From a virus: a DNA stretch of 43,791 nt. Both the position numbers and the translations under genes were made by a program. Position 1 is the first letter of the stretch, and each line of letters starts with the position of its first letter. The notes below the pieces were generated by a model, which saw only the letters and a list, made by a program, of their open reading frames with translations, ran no database searches and was not told the origin of the DNA. The stretch covers positions 1-43,791 of IMG/VR virus record IMGVR_UViG_3300043470_002297. One strand, 5' to 3'. This document shows, piece after piece, positions 8,390-16,961 of the stretch.

Positions 8390-8963
8390 GAGATTTTATA
8401 CCTTCCTCGTCTCTTTCTTTCATCAGCTTCAACTCTTCAGCCTTAGTATCTGCAACTTCTTTAATTTGCTCGTCGGTTATTACAGCTTCTAAAGTAATAT
8501 CTTTAGGATTGATATTTTGCTGTTTTGCACCTACTTTAACTGCATTTTCTATCATTTCAGGTATTGATAAACTTTGATTACCTTGCATGCCTTTTAAAGC
8601 TAAATCGCACCTCAGCTCTTTTGTGTCTAATCCCGCCATATTTTCTACAGCTATTAAGTCAGATAAAGTGCCGGCTTCTTGATAAAATCTAATCGCATCT
8701 TCAAATTGTTGTTTATATACAGGCTCTAACTCGATAATTGTTTCTTCTATCTTTTTTGCAACCATTCGACTATAGTCTAAGCCTGCCTTTGCGCATCTAT
8801 ACGCATCAATATTTCGACCCCATATCGTAATGTCTTTTTGTACTATCTTATCTTTACGAGCTGGGTCATTATAAAGTTTAAAATTTAAGCTAGAGTCTGC
8901 TGTGCTAAATATATAGTAGTTATTGCTTGCACTCTCACTACTAACTTTATTCTTTTTTGCCAT
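8382..8963 (-). CDS. Hypothetical protein after capsid gene
   Basis: A 193-residue, highly charged and mostly helical protein between the major capsid gene and the head completion gene. It is rich in Lys/Glu, especially at the C-terminus (ADTKAEELKLMKERDEEG), with a short hydrophobic patch near the start. I do not recognise the family. The position suggests a head-associated or assembly protein. It follows a 93-base gap containing a hairpin and a weak promoter-like sequence, so its level may differ from that of the capsid gene. Confidence 0.7.
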   Translation of the reverse strand: MAKKNKVSSESASNNYYIFSTADSSLNFKLYNDPARKDKIVQKDITIWGRNIDAYRCAKAGLDYSRMVAKKIEETIIELEPVYKQQFEDAIRFYQEAGTLSDLIAVENMAGLDTKELRCDLALKGMQGNQSLSIPEMIENAVKVGAKQQNINPKDITLEAVITDEQIKEVADTKAEELKLMKERDEEGIKSHV

Positions 8964-8979
8964 AATTTTTAATCCTAAG

Positions 8980-9001
8980 AAGCGAGGGTTAAATCTCGCT
9001 T
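8980..9001 (-). terminator. Hairpin after the major capsid gene (possible partial terminator)
   Basis: AAGCGAG and CTCGCTT form a 7-bp stem with an 8-base loop in the gap between the capsid gene and the next gene. On the leftward transcript it is followed by CTTAGGATT, so there is no long U tract. It could be a leaky terminator or a processing/stability hairpin that keeps capsid mRNA abundant. Confidence 0.45.
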
Positions 9002-9019
9002 TGGTTTTGTAATAAAATT

Positions 9020-9049
9020 ATTATACAACTAATTAATAAAAAATAGCAA
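9020..9049 (-). promoter_or_regulatory. Possible internal late promoter
   Basis: On the minus strand TTGCTA, 18 bases, then TATAAT lies just after the capsid stop codon. The -10 is perfect and the -35 is poor. It would transcribe the head completion and tail genes. In so AT-rich a sequence this may be chance. Confidence 0.25.
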
Positions 9050-9056
9050 CAACTAT

Positions 9057-10115
9057 TTAAATGCCACTTACTCTATGTATCGCCCATGGTCTATTAACAA
9101 CCACTCCGTAGTCTGTATACATCATTCTGCCGACATGTTTTTGACCATTGTGCGTTGTATCTTCAGGCAACATTACATTTACAGACCTGTAAGCCTTAGC
9201 TGAATCTTTGTCGTCTGTTGACACATTGTCAAAAGCGGAAACATTTTTGATCATAAACACACCCATATCGACACCGGGAGAAATTCCATTTTTTAACAAG
9301 CCATCTCTCGGCACTGTGATAAATCTTAAATTAGGATATTCTTGATTCACTATTGATAGTGTTTTTTGATAAATTCCGGTTATACTTTGCATCTGCGATC
9401 TTGCTAAAGCATTATACGCAGCCAAAGGCAACAAGCAAACAACTTCTATAGACCTAATTAATTCGACATTTGAAACTCTTGTCACAAAAACATCCATAGC
9501 ATCTTGTATATCTGCCAATATTTCTTCCCCAGTCTTTGTAGACCATTGCGGTGTCCCGCCAGCGCCATTCGGTAAAGCTACAGCCGGAGCTAGCAAAGGA
9601 TTATTGTATAAACCAAAAACATCACTTCCTACCCCCGCATATCCTCTACCAAAAATCAACTCTTTTATATCTGCCAAGGCTTCTTCGCAAGCTAAAGTTT
9701 TTAAATTTCTGGGGTTAATACCCAATCCCGTTAAAGCCGCTTGACCCAGCTCCTGTTCTGTTACCATATAACCCGAGTGGAAAGAAATAGATCCGCTGAA
9801 CATTTCGCTAAAAACATAATCAGCTAAAGGGAATTGCTCTGTGGGGCCGTACAGTCCAGCTGTACCTACTAACTCTACAAACTGATTCTGGATTTGCAGA
9901 GTATATTGTGGGGGTGCTATTGCGTCCAGAATTTTTTCAAAAGTTTTTGGTGCATATAAAGTATGAATTAATCCAGCTTGTTTATATGTAAATCTATCCC
10001 CGTGCCAGTTGATTGAGTCTAAAGCCAATGCTTTTTTGCTTTTTGCTTTTTCATAAAGCTCATTTTGGTTTAAACTTTTGTTAATGTGACTTAATGTTTT
10101 ATATACTTTGTTCAT
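9057..10115 (-). CDS. Major capsid protein (DUF2184 type)
   Basis: A 352-residue protein with the features of the DUF2184 capsid family, an HK97-fold protein. These are a long N-terminal helix region, then LYGPTEQFPLADYVFSEMF and GYMVTEQELGQAALTG, the EALADIKELIFGRG helix, and a C-terminal GRMMYTDYGVVVNRPWAIHRV. It forms the icosahedral shell. It sits after the protease/scaffold and cement genes, the usual order. No cleavage site can be assigned from sequence alone, although the Lys/Ala-rich first 35 residues could be removed by the protease. Confidence 0.85.
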   Translation of the reverse strand: MNKVYKTLSHINKSLNQNELYEKAKSKKALALDSINWHGDRFTYKQAGLIHTLYAPKTFEKILDAIAPPQYTLQIQNQFVELVGTAGLYGPTEQFPLADYVFSEMFSGSISFHSGYMVTEQELGQAALTGLGINPRNLKTLACEEALADIKELIFGRGYAGVGSDVFGLYNNPLLAPAVALPNGAGGTPQWSTKTGEEILADIQDAMDVFVTRVSNVELIRSIEVVCLLPLAAYNALARSQMQSITGIYQKTLSIVNQEYPNLRFITVPRDGLLKNGISPGVDMGVFMIKNVSAFDNVSTDDKDSAKAYRSVNVMLPEDTTHNGQKHVGRMMYTDYGVVVNRPWAIHRVSGI

Positions 10116-10126
10116 AATCTTATCCC

Positions 10127-10633
10127 TTAAATTCTGCTAAAGTCAACATAAATAGCCAATAATTTTGACGTAGCGTCATAGCCTCTAAATGCAACTGTAC
10201 CTGCAGGGAATGCTATATCTCCTGCTGTCACTGATACTTGCCCTGTTGCTGCATCGAATCTTAAAGTGCTAGCAACTGTCACCGGATCATCATTTTTAAC
10301 ATTGACCAACATTTCGCCCGTGACTAATATAGCTGCATTTTGACCGATGGGCAAAGTGTTTGTGCTGTAAGGTCTAGTATAAGCCGGTAAAGCATATCTG
10401 TCGCCGTCCCATAAAATGCCAACTATCGTAGCAGCGGTTCCGCCAGCTTTTACTTTGTCTCTTTTGCCTGCAGTTTGAGCGCAATAAACATACCCAATTT
10501 CTCCCTCGGCAAAATCGCCAGCAGTATTTACAATTCTTGCAGCTTCTGAAATCAGCGGACTAGAATCAGAGGTTCTGAATAATTGACCCCTAATGCCAAA
10601 GCCGATTGTGTCACCAAAAGTTATTTGTGGCAT
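10127..10633 (-). CDS. Capsid cement / decoration protein (gp24-like)
   Basis: A 168-residue beta-rich protein directly upstream of the capsid gene. It begins MPQITFGDTIGFGIRGQL. It contains a FAEGEIGYVYCAQTAGKRDK block and a C-terminal GTVAFRGYDATSKLLAIYV. This matches the phage structural cement proteins (gp24 family) that sit on the outside of DUF2184 capsids and stabilise them. The gene order protease, cement, capsid is standard for this lineage. Confidence 0.7.
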   Translation of the reverse strand: MPQITFGDTIGFGIRGQLFRTSDSSPLISEAARIVNTAGDFAEGEIGYVYCAQTAGKRDKVKAGGTAATIVGILWDGDRYALPAYTRPYSTNTLPIGQNAAILVTGEMLVNVKNDDPVTVASTLRFDAATGQVSVTAGDIAFPAGTVAFRGYDATSKLLAIYVDFSRI

Positions 10634-10634
10634 A

Positions 10635-11198
10635 TTATACCCTTTCTCTATCTAATTTTTTTAATTCGTTTAAGAAATCACTATGATCTTCTTTGATTTC
10701 TTCTGCGCTATCCATCGCTAAAGCTGGTTTAGTTGCTTGTTGCTGTACTGATAATTTGCCTTTTATAAAAGCTTCCACTGCACTTAAGCCAGATATTCCG
10801 GCTTTTGTTGCAACATCTTTAACAACTTGAGTATAAGTTTTGCCTTGGGCAGTTACTAATATACCCACATCTTTAGCGATCTTTACTAAATTAATTTTGC
10901 GCTCTGTTTCAGCTTCAACCTGTAGAGCTATTTCTGCGGCATCTACTGCCACGGTTTTTTCTGCGACCATTTCTTTTATAGCTTCGCTTGCCTCCAAAAC
11001 ATCAGCAACTTCAGCGACTAATTCATTTTGAACTTCTGGCATCACTTCAGATTCTCCTACTGGTTCAACTTCAACTTCAACCATATCTTTAGCTAGCTCT
11101 GTCTCCGTAGCTTGATCAACAGCCGAAGAGCTTGCAAGCTGACTTTCTAATTCTGCTATGCGAGATTTTAACTCTGCAATAACTTCTTGATCTGTCAT
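10635..11198 (-). CDS. Internal-start capsid scaffold protein (in frame within the protease gene)
   Basis: Inside the protease gene an in-frame ATG at 11198 (codon 192) is preceded by AAGAGGA, with 7 bases between AGGA and ATG, an excellent Shine-Dalgarno. Translation from here would give a 187-residue protein starting MTDQEVIAELKSRIAELESQ. It is made almost entirely of helix, with heptad-like repeats and long acidic stretches, the composition of a scaffold. The arrangement copies lambda C/Nu3, where scaffold is made from an internal start in the protease gene. Start strength and composition are seen; use as scaffold is inferred. Confidence 0.65.
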   Translation of the reverse strand: MTDQEVIAELKSRIAELESQLASSSAVDQATETELAKDMVEVEVEPVGESEVMPEVQNELVAEVADVLEASEAIKEMVAEKTVAVDAAEIALQVEAETERKINLVKIAKDVGILVTAQGKTYTQVVKDVATKAGISGLSAVEAFIKGKLSVQQQATKPALAMDSAEEIKEDHSDFLNELKKLDRERV

Positions 11199-11771
11199 TC
11201 TATTTTCCTCTTGATTTAAAAAAACGTCTGCGACATCTAAAGCTATAGATTCGTAAACTTCTCCAACTTTTACTGCTTGATCTAATGCTACCTGCGAACC
11301 TGCTCGACCAACATCAACAACAGCTAAATGAAATGGCGTTAATGATTTTTGGATAAAATCATACTTTACGCCATCAAATTCCCCGGCAGCAAATTCATAC
11401 TCACAACCCATGCCTATACTTAATTGCTTTTTGCCCATCTGAATCTTGTTAATTAAATTTGGATCTGCAATAGCTAAATCAGCCCTTACTGTGCCGTCGA
11501 CATCATTATAGTATACCTTTTGTCCCGTAGATCCGCAAATATTATTTGTAAGCGCTAATTCGGAGTTAACGTGATCGTCAGATATGGGTAGTAATTTTAT
11601 CGCATCCAACACATTGATCGCCCCAATTTCTGAAGCCGGTCGGTAAACATTATAAATCTGGTAAGGGTCTAAACTACTATCTATAGACGCCCCAGAATAT
11701 TGGAAAATACCAGAGCGTGTGACTGGCACATCAGTGTAAAGAGTTCTATACTCCCCTAGTTGCTGCCTCAT
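10635..11771 (-). CDS. Prohead protease fused to scaffold (DUF2213)
   Basis: A 378-residue two-part protein. Residues 1-190 are a DUF2213 prohead protease. The segment with DDH (His67) and the KKQLSIGMGCEYE block (Ser118) supply the conserved His and Ser of this serine protease family. Residues 192-378 are a coiled-coil, acidic scaffold domain with a strong internal start. The protease matures the procapsid and is itself degraded, while the scaffold half shapes the shell. It overlaps the MuF gene upstream by 4 bases. Confidence 0.8.
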   Translation of the reverse strand: MRQQLGEYRTLYTDVPVTRSGIFQYSGASIDSSLDPYQIYNVYRPASEIGAINVLDAIKLLPISDDHVNSELALTNNICGSTGQKVYYNDVDGTVRADLAIADPNLINKIQMGKKQLSIGMGCEYEFAAGEFDGVKYDFIQKSLTPFHLAVVDVGRAGSQVALDQAVKVGEVYESIALDVADVFLNQEENRMTDQEVIAELKSRIAELESQLASSSAVDQATETELAKDMVEVEVEPVGESEVMPEVQNELVAEVADVLEASEAIKEMVAEKTVAVDAAEIALQVEAETERKINLVKIAKDVGILVTAQGKTYTQVVKDVATKAGISGLSAVEAFIKGKLSVQQQATKPALAMDSAEEIKEDHSDFLNELKKLDRERV

Positions 11772-12628
11772 TCTTCTTCCTCTTCTGGTTCGTCAAATTC
11801 GATTATCGGCACCATTACGCACCTGCAATTATAAATTGTGCCTGGCAACCCTCTTATTCCTGTTTTTTCGTCGATTATCGGTGGGTCATCTAGGCTATAG
11901 ATATTGCCGTTTAACTCGTCAATATGTAAAGGCCTTGGTACTTTTCCCCCAGCGCTATGTAACCACATAAATTTAGTTACCCCAGCCTTTTTCATCCGGT
12001 CTTCATTTATCGCCGTATTAACATACCTGCCAAAATCATTAGATGCTTTTTCAATGTCAGAAACAGCACGATTATTTATTTTTGCTATTTGTTCAGATGC
12101 GGTATCAAGATCCACCCCGTTTGCAACCGCATTTAATAAAGTATTTTTGGTGTCTGATACTATATCATCCGTTATTGATTTTGCATTATCTATTATACTA
12201 TCAACCTTAGCTTTGATTTTCAAATTTAGGTTGCCGCTTGTCTCAGAGGGTTTAATTGCTATACTCCCAGCTAATTCTTTTAAACTTTTGCTCATAGAAG
12301 TTGCGGAGTATTTTTTCGATTGCGAAACCATTCGATAAGCGGAATTTTTTATTATATCATAAGCATCGGTTAAATCAATTGCATTATATCTAATTCTTAT
12401 TTGCGATCCTAAGCTCGGTGGTATTGTTTCATCCTTCGCCAATCCTTTAAATAGATCTTTAATTATGTTATCAGATTGTTTAATGATTAGTTTAACAGCT
12501 TTTATGTTTTTTACGACATAATAATCCAAGATCCCTTCATTCGCACGCAAAGGGCTCCCCTTAAAAATGACATTCTTTCTGGCTTTTGCCCAAATCTCTC
12601 TTTTTTTAGATAACGTCAGTTTCGGCAT
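11768..12628 (-). CDS. Head morphogenesis protein (Mu gpF-like)
   Basis: A 286-residue protein whose C-terminal third is a clear MuF domain. It shows FMWLHSAGGKVPRPLHIDEL, then NGNIYSLDDPP, and closes with RGLPGTIYNCRCVMVPI, the Gly-Pro-x-x-x-x-N-C-R-C ending of the family. MuF proteins are minor head proteins near the portal and are often injected. The protein ends in a run of glutamates. The N-terminal part is helical and Lys-rich. It overlaps the portal gene by 23 bases. Confidence 0.85.
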   Translation of the reverse strand: MPKLTLSKKREIWAKARKNVIFKGSPLRANEGILDYYVVKNIKAVKLIIKQSDNIIKDLFKGLAKDETIPPSLGSQIRIRYNAIDLTDAYDIIKNSAYRMVSQSKKYSATSMSKSLKELAGSIAIKPSETSGNLNLKIKAKVDSIIDNAKSITDDIVSDTKNTLLNAVANGVDLDTASEQIAKINNRAVSDIEKASNDFGRYVNTAINEDRMKKAGVTKFMWLHSAGGKVPRPLHIDELNGNIYSLDDPPIIDEKTGIRGLPGTIYNCRCVMVPIIEFDEPEEEEE

Positions 12629-14021
12629 ATTCGACGTCAGCTAAATTAGTATATCCAGATTTTTTATCATTTTTAAGTCTATCTCGCTCTTCGTCTTGCG
12701 CAATTACACCAGACTCAACCAATATTTTCCCGACCTCGGCTTCAAGTTTATTAATCTCAGCCAACTCTTTAGCAGTATAAGAGTCAACTGGAGCAAAGGC
12801 AATTTTAGGAGTAGAGCAATTTAATTTACTAGCTATAATTTCATAAATGCGATTAAGCACGGGCAAAATTAAATGCTCTTGCATGCTTTCAAGCATTTGC
12901 GAGTAGTTTTTCATGTCGAATTCACCGGTCGAGCTAAGCCCAGCGGGGGCGACGCCTAAGAACTTTGATATAGGAATATTTACTCTTTGGGCTATAATCT
13001 CTTGATATTTAGAGATAAGCGGTGGCAAATCTGATAACATCATGTTGTGTTGCATATATTTTAAAGTACCATCATCTTCGAGAGGCATAAACATAATGCT
13101 ATGATTGTCAAAAGTTGCTCTCTCTAAAAGACTAGCCTGTCCGCAGGGGTTATTTATTAAAGTATGGAATTCATCTGCGCTTAATCCTGCAATTTGCATT
13201 CGTTTAGTTTTGCAAAGCTTTACAGTTTCACTTATAACCGATTCAGCTTGATAAACGCAATCTCTTAACTTTAAAGGTATTGAATGTACGCTATAATTTT
13301 CAGTGCCTAAATTTATTTGATTAGGCTCGGCTATTGTGCGGATAATATGACTAGCATGCACCTTTAAATTTTTATAGTAATAGTACGATGGGGCTAAATA
13401 GTCATCACCCAATGGATCATTATTATTTAAAATAACAGCTGTCATGTCTGGCACATTAACGTTAACGAACTTAACTAATTTAGCACCTTTTTCATTTAAA
13501 TAATTTAAATCACATTGAGATTCATAAATGCTTTTTTCTTCTTTGGTATCTCTAGCTATCTCTGTGCCGCCCTCGCTTTTTGTGTAAATATGATATATAG
13601 GCAAAAGATAGGCGACACCAAAAGTACGCACAGAAATCAAATGATCACGCATTAACCTTTTAAGGTTTTGTTTAGTTGTTATCGCATCAAATTTATCTTC
13701 CAAATTGTCTGACAAATCATCAAAATTCAAATCCCAGCCTTGGCGAATCGCATCGTCAGCAGGAATAGTAATAGCCTTAGTTATTTCAGGATGAGCAGCT
13801 ATGCTGGCGCATTGGTGCGGAGATATAGTCGCAGAATAAGTAGAATACCATCCATCCAAAGATTGCGGATATACGGCAGGTGAATTAAAGGCGCTATCAA
13901 GCGATATTTTTGTGTCAGATGACCTATCTCCCATACCATTATATTTAAATCGCTCGTACGAAGGCTTGGTTTCTGGCTCTTTTTGTTTTTTCGTAAATAA
14001 TCTTTTAAAATAAGCTATCAA
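12606..14021 (-). CDS. Portal protein (DUF1073 type)
   Basis: A 471-residue protein of portal size between large terminase and MuF. Landmarks are NSPAVYPQSLDGWYSTYSAT, IPADDAIRQGWDLNF, KVHASHIIRTIAEP, and ISKFLGVAPAGLSSTGEFD followed by MKNYSQMLESMQEHL. All are typical of DUF1073 portals of Mu-like and Bcep-like phages. It forms the dodecameric DNA gate at one capsid vertex. It overlaps terminase by 4 bases. Confidence 0.88.
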   Translation of the reverse strand: MIAYFKRLFTKKQKEPETKPSYERFKYNGMGDRSSDTKISLDSAFNSPAVYPQSLDGWYSTYSATISPHQCASIAAHPEITKAITIPADDAIRQGWDLNFDDLSDNLEDKFDAITTKQNLKRLMRDHLISVRTFGVAYLLPIYHIYTKSEGGTEIARDTKEEKSIYESQCDLNYLNEKGAKLVKFVNVNVPDMTAVILNNNDPLGDDYLAPSYYYYKNLKVHASHIIRTIAEPNQINLGTENYSVHSIPLKLRDCVYQAESVISETVKLCKTKRMQIAGLSADEFHTLINNPCGQASLLERATFDNHSIMFMPLEDDGTLKYMQHNMMLSDLPPLISKYQEIIAQRVNIPISKFLGVAPAGLSSTGEFDMKNYSQMLESMQEHLILPVLNRIYEIIASKLNCSTPKIAFAPVDSYTAKELAEINKLEAEVGKILVESGVIAQDEERDRLKNDKKSGYTNLADVEYAETDVI

Positions 14022-15343
14022 CTTGTAATCTCCATAGGGTTTGATAACATTTTCAACATTAAATCCCGCTTTTTGTTAGGCATTATATACTCTGTTAGGG
14101 CATATCGCAAAGCATCAGAGACGTGATCAAACCCTGAGGCTGGCTCAGTTAATATTTGCTTAGTCACTTTATTTTGCTTCCATTTTAGATTTTTAATTTC
14201 AAGCACGCTGTCTAAATCGCAGTCGTACTTATGAAAAACTATGCGATCAAACCCTCTAAGAAAATTAATGCCGTCTTTAATTGAGCCAGCATATGGTTTT
14301 GCTTTTTTAAGTTTGCTAAACCCTTTACTTTGCATGTCATTAATTAACGCCGGCGACGAAGCGTCAGCATAAGCTCTAATGGTTTTTGGTATTACATTAC
14401 CTATAAATAAATCCAGATCTTTTAATTCAACGCCTACTTTTTGCATGCAACGATTAACAAAAAGTGTATCATCTTTAATAAAACAGGTTAAAGCAACCAA
14501 CGGGTCTTGACTAAATCCCCAATCAACTCCACCATATAATTTTACATCTGCGGGGGTGTGGAATTCAGCAACATGAATCTTGTCTGCCAAAATATGTAAG
14601 TCACTATAAGATCTTGTTTTGCCCAAATAAGTATGTATATAATCTTCTTGATTCCTACGTTCCAGCCTTTGCGCCTCTTTAATTATTGTGGGAGATAAGA
14701 AGTCCAAACAATCCAAATAAGTGGTGTGGCGATGAAAGGTGACTTTTCTTGTTTCTTCATCTTCCAAGTCTTCGAGCATGCGAACATAAACAGGGTCTTC
14801 GTCCAAGTCAGGATTAAAACTATAACCAATGATAGAACCTTCTTTTCTGATAGTCGGTATTAAAGTTTCTTGGCTAGTCTTATTCAGCTTAACGGCTTCT
14901 TCAACCCATACAAAATCCACCCCTTCGATTGACTTAACGCCTCTAGCTTGGTCTTTGTTTAATCCTAAAAAAACTAAAGTTGCACCTGTACTGATGCAAG
15001 TGATGCTTCTTTCTTTTATGTCAAAAAGACCTCTATAAATTTCTTCCTCCCCGATATACAGACCTTGACCCAATAAAGAAATTACATCTAAAATTAATCT
15101 ACGGGCTGAATCTCCTGTATCTGAGAAATATTCTCTAGCAACTACAACTCTAAACCCTTTACGAGTCATCATAAGTAAAACTATCAACATAGCCATAGCC
15201 CATGATTTCCCAGACCCCCTACCGCCTGTCAGATATATAAATCGAATTTCTTTTCTGCGATTTAAAACCCAATCGAACAATTCTTTATAGACATTCGGGA
15301 TTTTTACATCAACCTTTAGTTCTACGTCTCTTTTTTTTGCCAT
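14018..15343 (-). CDS. terL: Terminase large subunit
   Basis: A 441-residue packaging motor with a complete set of motifs. Walker A is GGRGSGKS (residues 40-47). Walker B and the catalytic acid are VDFVWVEEA (142-150). The RNase H-like nuclease acids are in GGVDWGFSQD (Asp274), YADASS (Asp327) and FDHVSDALRY (Asp406/Asp410). It resembles PBSX-type terminases. It cuts concatemeric DNA and pumps it through the portal. The circular assembly suggests headful packaging, which I infer. It overlaps the portal gene and lies 4 bases after the preceding small gene. Confidence 0.92.
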   Translation of the reverse strand: MAKKRDVELKVDVKIPNVYKELFDWVLNRRKEIRFIYLTGGRGSGKSWAMAMLIVLLMMTRKGFRVVVAREYFSDTGDSARRLILDVISLLGQGLYIGEEEIYRGLFDIKERSITCISTGATLVFLGLNKDQARGVKSIEGVDFVWVEEAVKLNKTSQETLIPTIRKEGSIIGYSFNPDLDEDPVYVRMLEDLEDEETRKVTFHRHTTYLDCLDFLSPTIIKEAQRLERRNQEDYIHTYLGKTRSYSDLHILADKIHVAEFHTPADVKLYGGVDWGFSQDPLVALTCFIKDDTLFVNRCMQKVGVELKDLDLFIGNVIPKTIRAYADASSPALINDMQSKGFSKLKKAKPYAGSIKDGINFLRGFDRIVFHKYDCDLDSVLEIKNLKWKQNKVTKQILTEPASGFDHVSDALRYALTEYIMPNKKRDLMLKMLSNPMEITS

Positions 15344-15347
15344 ACCA

Positions 15348-15701
15348 TTAAATTACGTTAATAGTAACAGACATATTTGCTAATTTAGTCGCATCCATAG
15401 TATCTAGCATTTTTACTTGTGCGGCCATTAGCTTGCCTTGCTCTATTTTGTTTGCTGTGTCAGCTCTCTTATTGTCCAAAGTCGCTTTGTGTATTTGTGA
15501 TTTATAATGCTGATCAGCAACTGACAAAGCCGATCTAATAATTAAATTTAAAGATTGCGGATCAATTTCTGCTGAATCTGTAATGTCCATTTTTTCTTTA
15601 ATTAAATCATGCGCTTTATCTTGCAAAGACCTTGCGTCATTGTCCCCGTATTTTGAATAAAAATTCTTTTCAGGGATTTTTCTAGATATAATTTTAGTCA
15701 T
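15348..15701 (-). CDS. Possible terminase small subunit
   Basis: A 117-residue, helical, Lys-rich protein directly upstream of the large terminase gene, the usual place for the small subunit. It begins MTKIISRKIPEKNFYSKYGD. I cannot see a clear helix-turn-helix, and the long helices (for example HYKSQIHKATLDNKRADTAN) could instead form an oligomer core. The assignment depends on position and size alone; otherwise hypothetical. Confidence 0.4.
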   Translation of the reverse strand: MTKIISRKIPEKNFYSKYGDNDARSLQDKAHDLIKEKMDITDSAEIDPQSLNLIIRSALSVADQHYKSQIHKATLDNKRADTANKIEQGKLMAAQVKMLDTMDATKLANMSVTINVI

Positions 15702-16167
15702 TTTTTTTCTTTGCCCTTGGCTTTTTTATTTTTTTAACAGGCAGGGCTTCAGCTTCTAAAGCATCTATTTTTTGTGTTAATGTTGGTATATTTTCAACAC
15801 TAACTCGCTTGATAGCGTCGCCAATAACCGGGACTTTTTCGATTTGCAAATTATCTACTATGGTTAATGTTTTAGATTTTATTTTCCCAATTACTGACAT
15901 AATAAATTCATATCCAAAAATTGCAATTAAAGATGTAACAGCTAAATATTTGAAAAAGTCGAAACTGCCAGACAAGAATATAAAAGTTACAGCAGCAGAA
16001 AGGAATAAGCTAAAACCAACTTGCACTGCGATTTTTGCTTTTAGTGATAATTTTTCTGCTTCTGTTCTATAATTTGTCACATAGTCAATATAGTAATGAG
16101 CAGCCGCTGCCAATCCTGCAAACAAAACTGCTAAAAAAACTGCTTTTGCTTGATCTTCTTTTAACAT
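15694..16167 (-). CDS. Three-helix membrane protein, possible holin
   Basis: A 157-residue protein with three hydrophobic segments: about residues 8-30 (AVFLAVLFAGLAAAAHYYI), 45-67 (KIAVQVGFSLFLSAAVTFIF) and 72-96 (FFKYLAVTSLIAIFGYEFIM). A hydrophilic helical domain follows, ending in a Lys-rich tail (KKIKKPRAKKK). Three transmembrane segments and a basic tail are the class I holin layout, and the gene lies at the head of the late operon. The tail is longer than in most holins, so another membrane role is possible. It follows the transporter-like gene after no gap. Confidence 0.5.
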   Translation of the reverse strand: MLKEDQAKAVFLAVLFAGLAAAAHYYIDYVTNYRTEAEKLSLKAKIAVQVGFSLFLSAAVTFIFLSGSFDFFKYLAVTSLIAIFGYEFIMSVIGKIKSKTLTIVDNLQIEKVPVIGDAIKRVSVENIPTLTQKIDALEAEALPVKKIKKPRAKKKND

Positions 16168-16950
16168 TTAAAACCTATCTTCTTTGCAAATTTGAGGGGG
16201 GGTCTGCGATATATAAAATCTAACCCCACAAAATCCTATAAATACGACAGCCGGCGGTATAATTTTATAGAGTGAGCTTATTAACATATCAGTTAGCCAT
16301 AACGTTGTCTCATTTATGTTTACGCCAAAAACTCGATGGAAAAAATCTAACCAAGGAACTGCCGTCATGTCAGTCCAGACTCCGTGACTATAAGAAATAA
16401 CGAACGCAGAGCAAAAGAAAGCCACAATCGCCGCTCCGAATTTTAAATTTTTCTTATCAAGAATTATAGCAGACAATAACAAAACAGCAACAGCCGGCAA
16501 GACATAGGTTAACCCTATATGCGACTCGTCGCCCATCATTGCAAAACTAAATAAAATACTATTAAGGGCAGACGCACTAAAATTTGAAAATATAGCACAA
16601 CAGAAAAATAGTCGCTTATTAGTGTAAAAAGTGTTGAATGCGTAATAATCTATGCAAGCAGTAGCCAGATAAGTTAATGTTCCGTATGTCGCCAATTGCT
16701 TTGTCGGAGTTAATATATAAGCAAGGATTGAGCATAGGGCAATAGTTATCAAAGCAGATCTGGCACTGTACCGATGGATATAATCATGCGATATTAACAT
16801 AATGCCAATGATGACCGAATTAAAATTCGTCAACATTAAATGCTCAGGCAGATTATTAACTACATAAATTAATATCAACGATACAATTACGCCTAATGCT
16901 ATCCGTTTTTGTTGATAATTACTAATAAAAGCTTGTAAGTTTTGTCTCAT
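16168..16950 (-). CDS. VUT-like membrane transporter (queuosine-precursor transporter family)
   Basis: A 260-residue multi-pass membrane protein starting at the ATG at 16950 (an upstream TTG at 16986 lies in the -35 box and is rejected). Its N-terminal half follows the VUT/YhhQ plan. There is a membrane helix with YVVNNLPEHL, then IIGIMLISHDYIHRYSARSA, a helix, TYLATACIDYYAFNTFY, then NKRLFFCCAIFSNFSASALN. These correspond to the RD-x-x-x-x-R, D-x-x-x-F and SN-x-x-S-x-x-x-(D/N)S positions of the family. The C-terminal half adds further helices I do not recognise. If correct, it imports 7-deazaguanine precursors or a related base. It is the first gene of the late operon and is probably translated from a leaderless mRNA. 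Confidence 0.45.
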   Translation of the reverse strand: MRQNLQAFISNYQQKRIALGVIVSLILIYVVNNLPEHLMLTNFNSVIIGIMLISHDYIHRYSARSALITIALCSILAYILTPTKQLATYGTLTYLATACIDYYAFNTFYTNKRLFFCCAIFSNFSASALNSILFSFAMMGDESHIGLTYVLPAVAVLLLSAIILDKKNLKFGAAIVAFFCSAFVISYSHGVWTDMTAVPWLDFFHRVFGVNINETTLWLTDMLISSLYKIIPPAVVFIGFCGVRFYISQTPPQICKEDRF

Positions 16951-16961
16951 TGCTATATAAT
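16933..16961 (+). promoter_or_regulatory. Rightward promoter of the fibre cassette
   Basis: TTGTAA, 17 bases, then TATAAT. It drives the 17021 gene and the two fibre genes. Its -10 occupies nearly the same bases as the -10 of the leftward late promoter, so only one polymerase can sit there at a time. Confidence 0.5.

Noticed and set aside
11904-12338. Plus-strand open frame of 144 codons
   Set aside because: Antisense to the MuF gene, whose domain is unmistakable on the other strand.
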